From Candidatus Nanopelagicaceae bacterium (GTDB lineage: Bacteria; Actinomycetota; Actinomycetes; Nanopelagicales; Nanopelagicaceae), in NCBI GenBank assembly GCA_947489825.1, contig CANLFL010000002.1:1-23339 (forward strand): a DNA stretch of 23,339 nucleotides. Reading direction: 5' to 3'. The notes under the pieces were generated by a model. It saw only the letters and a program-made list of their open reading frames with translations, searched no databases and had not been told where the DNA came from. Position 1 is the first letter of the stretch. Every line of letters begins with the position of its first letter. Shown in pieces: positions 21,419 through 23,339 of this stretch. The position numbers were made by a program, and so were the translations under genes.

Positions 21419-22345
21419 ATGTCTTCTCAATCAACTGCCGCCCACGGCCATGGAATTGCCACACTCTCGGGCTCCACAGTTCTTGATGTGTGGTTTCCAG
21501 CTCCGGCACTAGGTGCTCTCGTAGGAAAACCTGCGCAATCTCTACTCGATGCAGTCGGTGCTGATGATGTACGAAAAGTACGGCGTGAAGTAATTTCGAT
21601 TGAAATTGATATTACTCAATCACCACAAGATGCAGTAGATGCATATCTACGACTTCATCTTCTCTCACATAGATTGATCAAACCTCACGGACTCGCTCTC
21701 GATGGAATTTTTGGCTTACTTACCAATGTTGTCTGGACATCTGCAGGTCCCTGCGCAGTCGAAGGTTTTGAAGAAGTCCGTTCGGGATTGCGTGTACGTG
21801 ATGGCCATGTAACTATCTTTAGCGTAGATAAATTCCCACGGATGGTCGATTACGTCATTCCATCAGGTGTGCGGATTGCAGATGCAGATCGAGTTCGTCT
21901 CGGTGCTTACCTTGCCCCAGGTACAACGGTGATGCATGAAGGTTTTGTTAATTTCAATGCTGGAACGCTCGGAACATCAATGGTTGAAGGACGAATTTCT
22001 TCAGGTGTAGTCGTCGATGACGGTAGCGATGTCGGTGGCGGAGCATCCATCATGGGAACTTTAAGCGGTGGGGGAAAACAAGTTATTTCTATTGGAAAGA
22101 AATGTCTGCTGGGGGCAAATTCAGGGCTGGGAATCTCTCTCGGCGATAACTGTGTCATCGAGGCAGGTACATACATCACCGCGGCTGCCAAGGTTCGTCT
22201 TCCAGATGGAGAAGTTGTTAAGGCAGGAACTCTCAGCGGAGCTTCAAATGTCCTCTTTAGAAGAAACTCACTCGATGGTTGTCTAGAAGTTGTTGTTCGT
22301 GAAGGTTCGTGGGGCGGACTTAACTCAGTTCTGCACGCTAACTAA
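21419..22345 (+). CDS. dapD: Tetrahydrodipicolinate N-succinyltransferase (actinobacterial type)
   Basis: A 308-residue enzyme that transfers succinyl from succinyl-CoA to tetrahydrodipicolinate, in the succinylase branch of lysine and diaminopimelate synthesis. An N-terminal alpha/beta domain (1-140) precedes a left-handed beta-helix of hexapeptide repeats (about 145-270). MVEGRISSG (188-196) carries the probable catalytic E190, and GGGASIMGTLSGGGK with CLLGANSGLGISLGD is diagnostic of the actinobacterial DapD type seen in M. tuberculosis. The family works as a trimer. The start is set by TATTGT 6 bases upstream, and the longer frame from 21200 is rejected because it runs through the divergent SRPBCC gene. 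The last 21 bases overlap the convergent SpoIID gene. The next-but-one step enzyme, dapC, is at 1536-2624 in this window. Confidence 0.95.
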   Translation: MSSQSTAAHGHGIATLSGSTVLDVWFPAPALGALVGKPAQSLLDAVGADDVRKVRREVISIEIDITQSPQDAVDAYLRLHLLSHRLIKPHGLALDGIFGLLTNVVWTSAGPCAVEGFEEVRSGLRVRDGHVTIFSVDKFPRMVDYVIPSGVRIADADRVRLGAYLAPGTTVMHEGFVNFNAGTLGTSMVEGRISSGVVVDDGSDVGGGASIMGTLSGGGKQVISIGKKCLLGANSGLGISLGDNCVIEAGTYITAAAKVRLPDGEVVKAGTLSGASNVLFRRNSLDGCLEVVVREGSWGGLNSVLHAN

Positions 22346-23339
22346 CCAAAACCATGGGGATGGCAACTTCGCCCTACTTCTAAAGGTATCTCCACGTAAC
22401 TTCTTAGTAACTCCATCTGAAGAAGTTGCTGCAATATAAGTCACTGCACCGGCTTGATTACGCGAGAGAATTTCAAGTGAAACTACATTTGGTAAGAGAA
22501 ATGCCTTTGCAACAAGTTCCTGAGTAGATGATGCCTTCCACGATGCAAATCGAGGATTAAGTGTGACGTCTACGCTTGCGCTATCTGGAACAGATTGGGT
22601 GAAGGCGGTTGCTTCTCCCCATGCATCGCGAGTTGTCTGCGTTGCTCCACCTGATGAAGAGAAGAAATAGGTCTGTGCAGGCTTGCCATTGTTGAGTACA
22701 ACTAAACTTGTCACAGTGTCGACGATCGTGCGAGAGACGGCATCTTTCCACAACTGTCCAAATCTAGGTTCACTCTCCTTGGAATATCCCACAAAGTTTT
22801 GATCGGTAATGTGTGAGTAGACCTGACAATCACAGCTTGCTCTCACGCTGCTCAACTTAGAGAGTGCGTAACTACGCGAGGCTATTGCTTGGGCTTCCAA
22901 CATTGCAGAGGGCCAACTAGATGGGACTTCACTAATTCCCCATAAATACTCATCTCTGAGAGCAAGGGTATTTGTCACTTCTATAGCACCTTTAACAACT
23001 TTAAGAGTGATATATCCGTACTTATATTTTGTGGTGACTGAACCTTGACTCATCGAGATGATGGGATTCTCTCCAATCCATCGCAAGGTAAGCGCCTTCC
23101 CCTTCGACAGACTTGCAATAGTAAAAGTTACCTTCTTTTTGGTCGCAAAAGAATTAATAGCCTCTGATTGCGTTGAATTTCCAATATCTCCTTCAAATAC
23201 ATCAATGCGTGCTCCAGGTGTATGAGTCGTGAAAGCAACGGACTTAACAAGATGAGCGATGTTGACGCGGATTGTATGTGTATCAACATAGGGTGCAATC
23301 AGGACATCTTTATAGTAATAATTGAGAATTGCCGTAGCG
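22325..23339 (-). CDS. SpoIID/LytB-domain protein, probable envelope lytic enzyme; N-terminus beyond the window
   Basis: The frame stays open from the stop at 22325 to the right edge, giving the last 338 residues or so. The part nearest the edge contains ILNYYYKDVLIAPYVDTHTIRVNI, the usual link between the N-terminal region and the SpoIID core. The core has LRDEYLWGISEVPSSWP, with the glutamate equivalent to the catalytic Glu of SpoIID lytic transglycosylases, then EAQAIASRSYALS, CDCQVYSH, and PAQTYFFSSSGGAT. SpoIID proteins cleave glycan strands stripped of peptides; homologues occur in non-sporulating actinobacteria. A signal peptide would lie outside the window. The TTG at 23086 is in mid-gene and is not the start. 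It overlaps dapD by 21 bases. Confidence 0.88.
   Translation of the reverse strand, partial: ATAILNYYYKDVLIAPYVDTHTIRVNIAHLVKSVAFTTHTPGARIDVFEGDIGNSTQSEAINSFATKKKVTFTIASLSKGKALTLRWIGENPIISMSQGSVTTKYKYGYITLKVVKGAIEVTNTLALRDEYLWGISEVPSSWPSAMLEAQAIASRSYALSKLSSVRASCDCQVYSHITDQNFVGYSKESEPRFGQLWKDAVSRTIVDTVTSLVVLNNGKPAQTYFFSSSGGATQTTRDAWGEATAFTQSVPDSASVDVTLNPRFASWKASSTQELVAKAFLLPNVVSLEILSRNQAGAVTYIAATSSDGVTKKLRGDTFRSRAKLPSPWFWLVSVQN

Overview
The window looks like a chromosomal stretch of a streamlined, moderate- or low-GC actinobacterium. Actinobacterial markers are a WhiB iron-sulfur regulator, mycothiol biosynthesis (MshB), MoeZ, DUF3107, DUF3117, actinobacterial-type DapD, and a TatB/HtrA/Mrp block. 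The base composition is well below the usual high-GC actinobacterial range and genes are packed extremely tightly. A freshwater lineage such as Nanopelagicales (acI) fits, but that placement is inference. I see no rRNA, tRNA, CRISPR array, prophage or insertion sequence. No gene-free stretch reaches 300 bases; the longest is 389-566.

Layout. (1) Positions 1-2913, minus strand: fdxA, dapC and manC run as one unit. A separate promoter then drives whiB and the start of a family 2 glycosyltransferase cut by the window edge. (2) 3006-5335, plus strand: a GNAT acetyltransferase overlapping a cysteinyl-tRNA synthetase-type gene. (3) 5332-7706, minus: moeZ, mshB and a small DUF6113-like membrane protein. 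(4) 7756-10002, plus: a TetR regulator, DUF3107 and a DEAD-box helicase. (5) 9999-13848, minus: an EamA transporter, PHP phosphoesterase, MarC, DUF2236/MpaB-like protein and a ParA-like ATPase, nearly all linked by 4-base ATGA overlaps. (6) 13893-15691, plus: an MgtE-N/CBS protein without membrane segments, and a DUF1003 membrane protein. (7) 15656-20858, minus: a sigma region 4-like mini-protein, DUF3117, pepA, an O-methyltransferase-like gene, htrA, tatB and mrp. (8) 20924-23339: an SRPBCC protein (minus) divergent from dapD (plus), which converges on a SpoIID-domain protein (minus) running off the right edge.

Many neighbours are arranged as in Mycobacterium tuberculosis and Streptomyces, from memory: moeZ/TetR/DUF3107/rhlE/ParA, MgtE-N/DUF1003/mrp/tatB/htrA/methyltransferase, and fdx/dapC. 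Most of the window is therefore conserved core genome. dapC and dapD supply two steps of the succinylase route to diaminopimelate. mshB and perhaps the cysteine ligase relate to low-molecular-weight thiols. tatB and htrA serve protein export and envelope quality control. manC, the glycosyltransferase and the SpoIID protein relate to envelope polysaccharide and peptidoglycan.

The strongest non-gene signals are organisational. Eight transcription-unit starts carry a TANNNT -10 hexamer exactly 6 (once 7) bases before the ATG, the signature of leaderless mRNAs. All four convergent gene pairs overlap at their stop codons. The whiB promoter has a perfect 16-bp palindrome lying over its -10 box. Protein-level oddities are a ParA-like ATPase without the signature lysine, a free-standing sigma region 4-like protein of 63 residues, a cysteinyl-tRNA synthetase of the NITDVGH type, and a methyltransferase lacking the usual catalytic lysine. 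I found no convincing wholly new multi-gene system.
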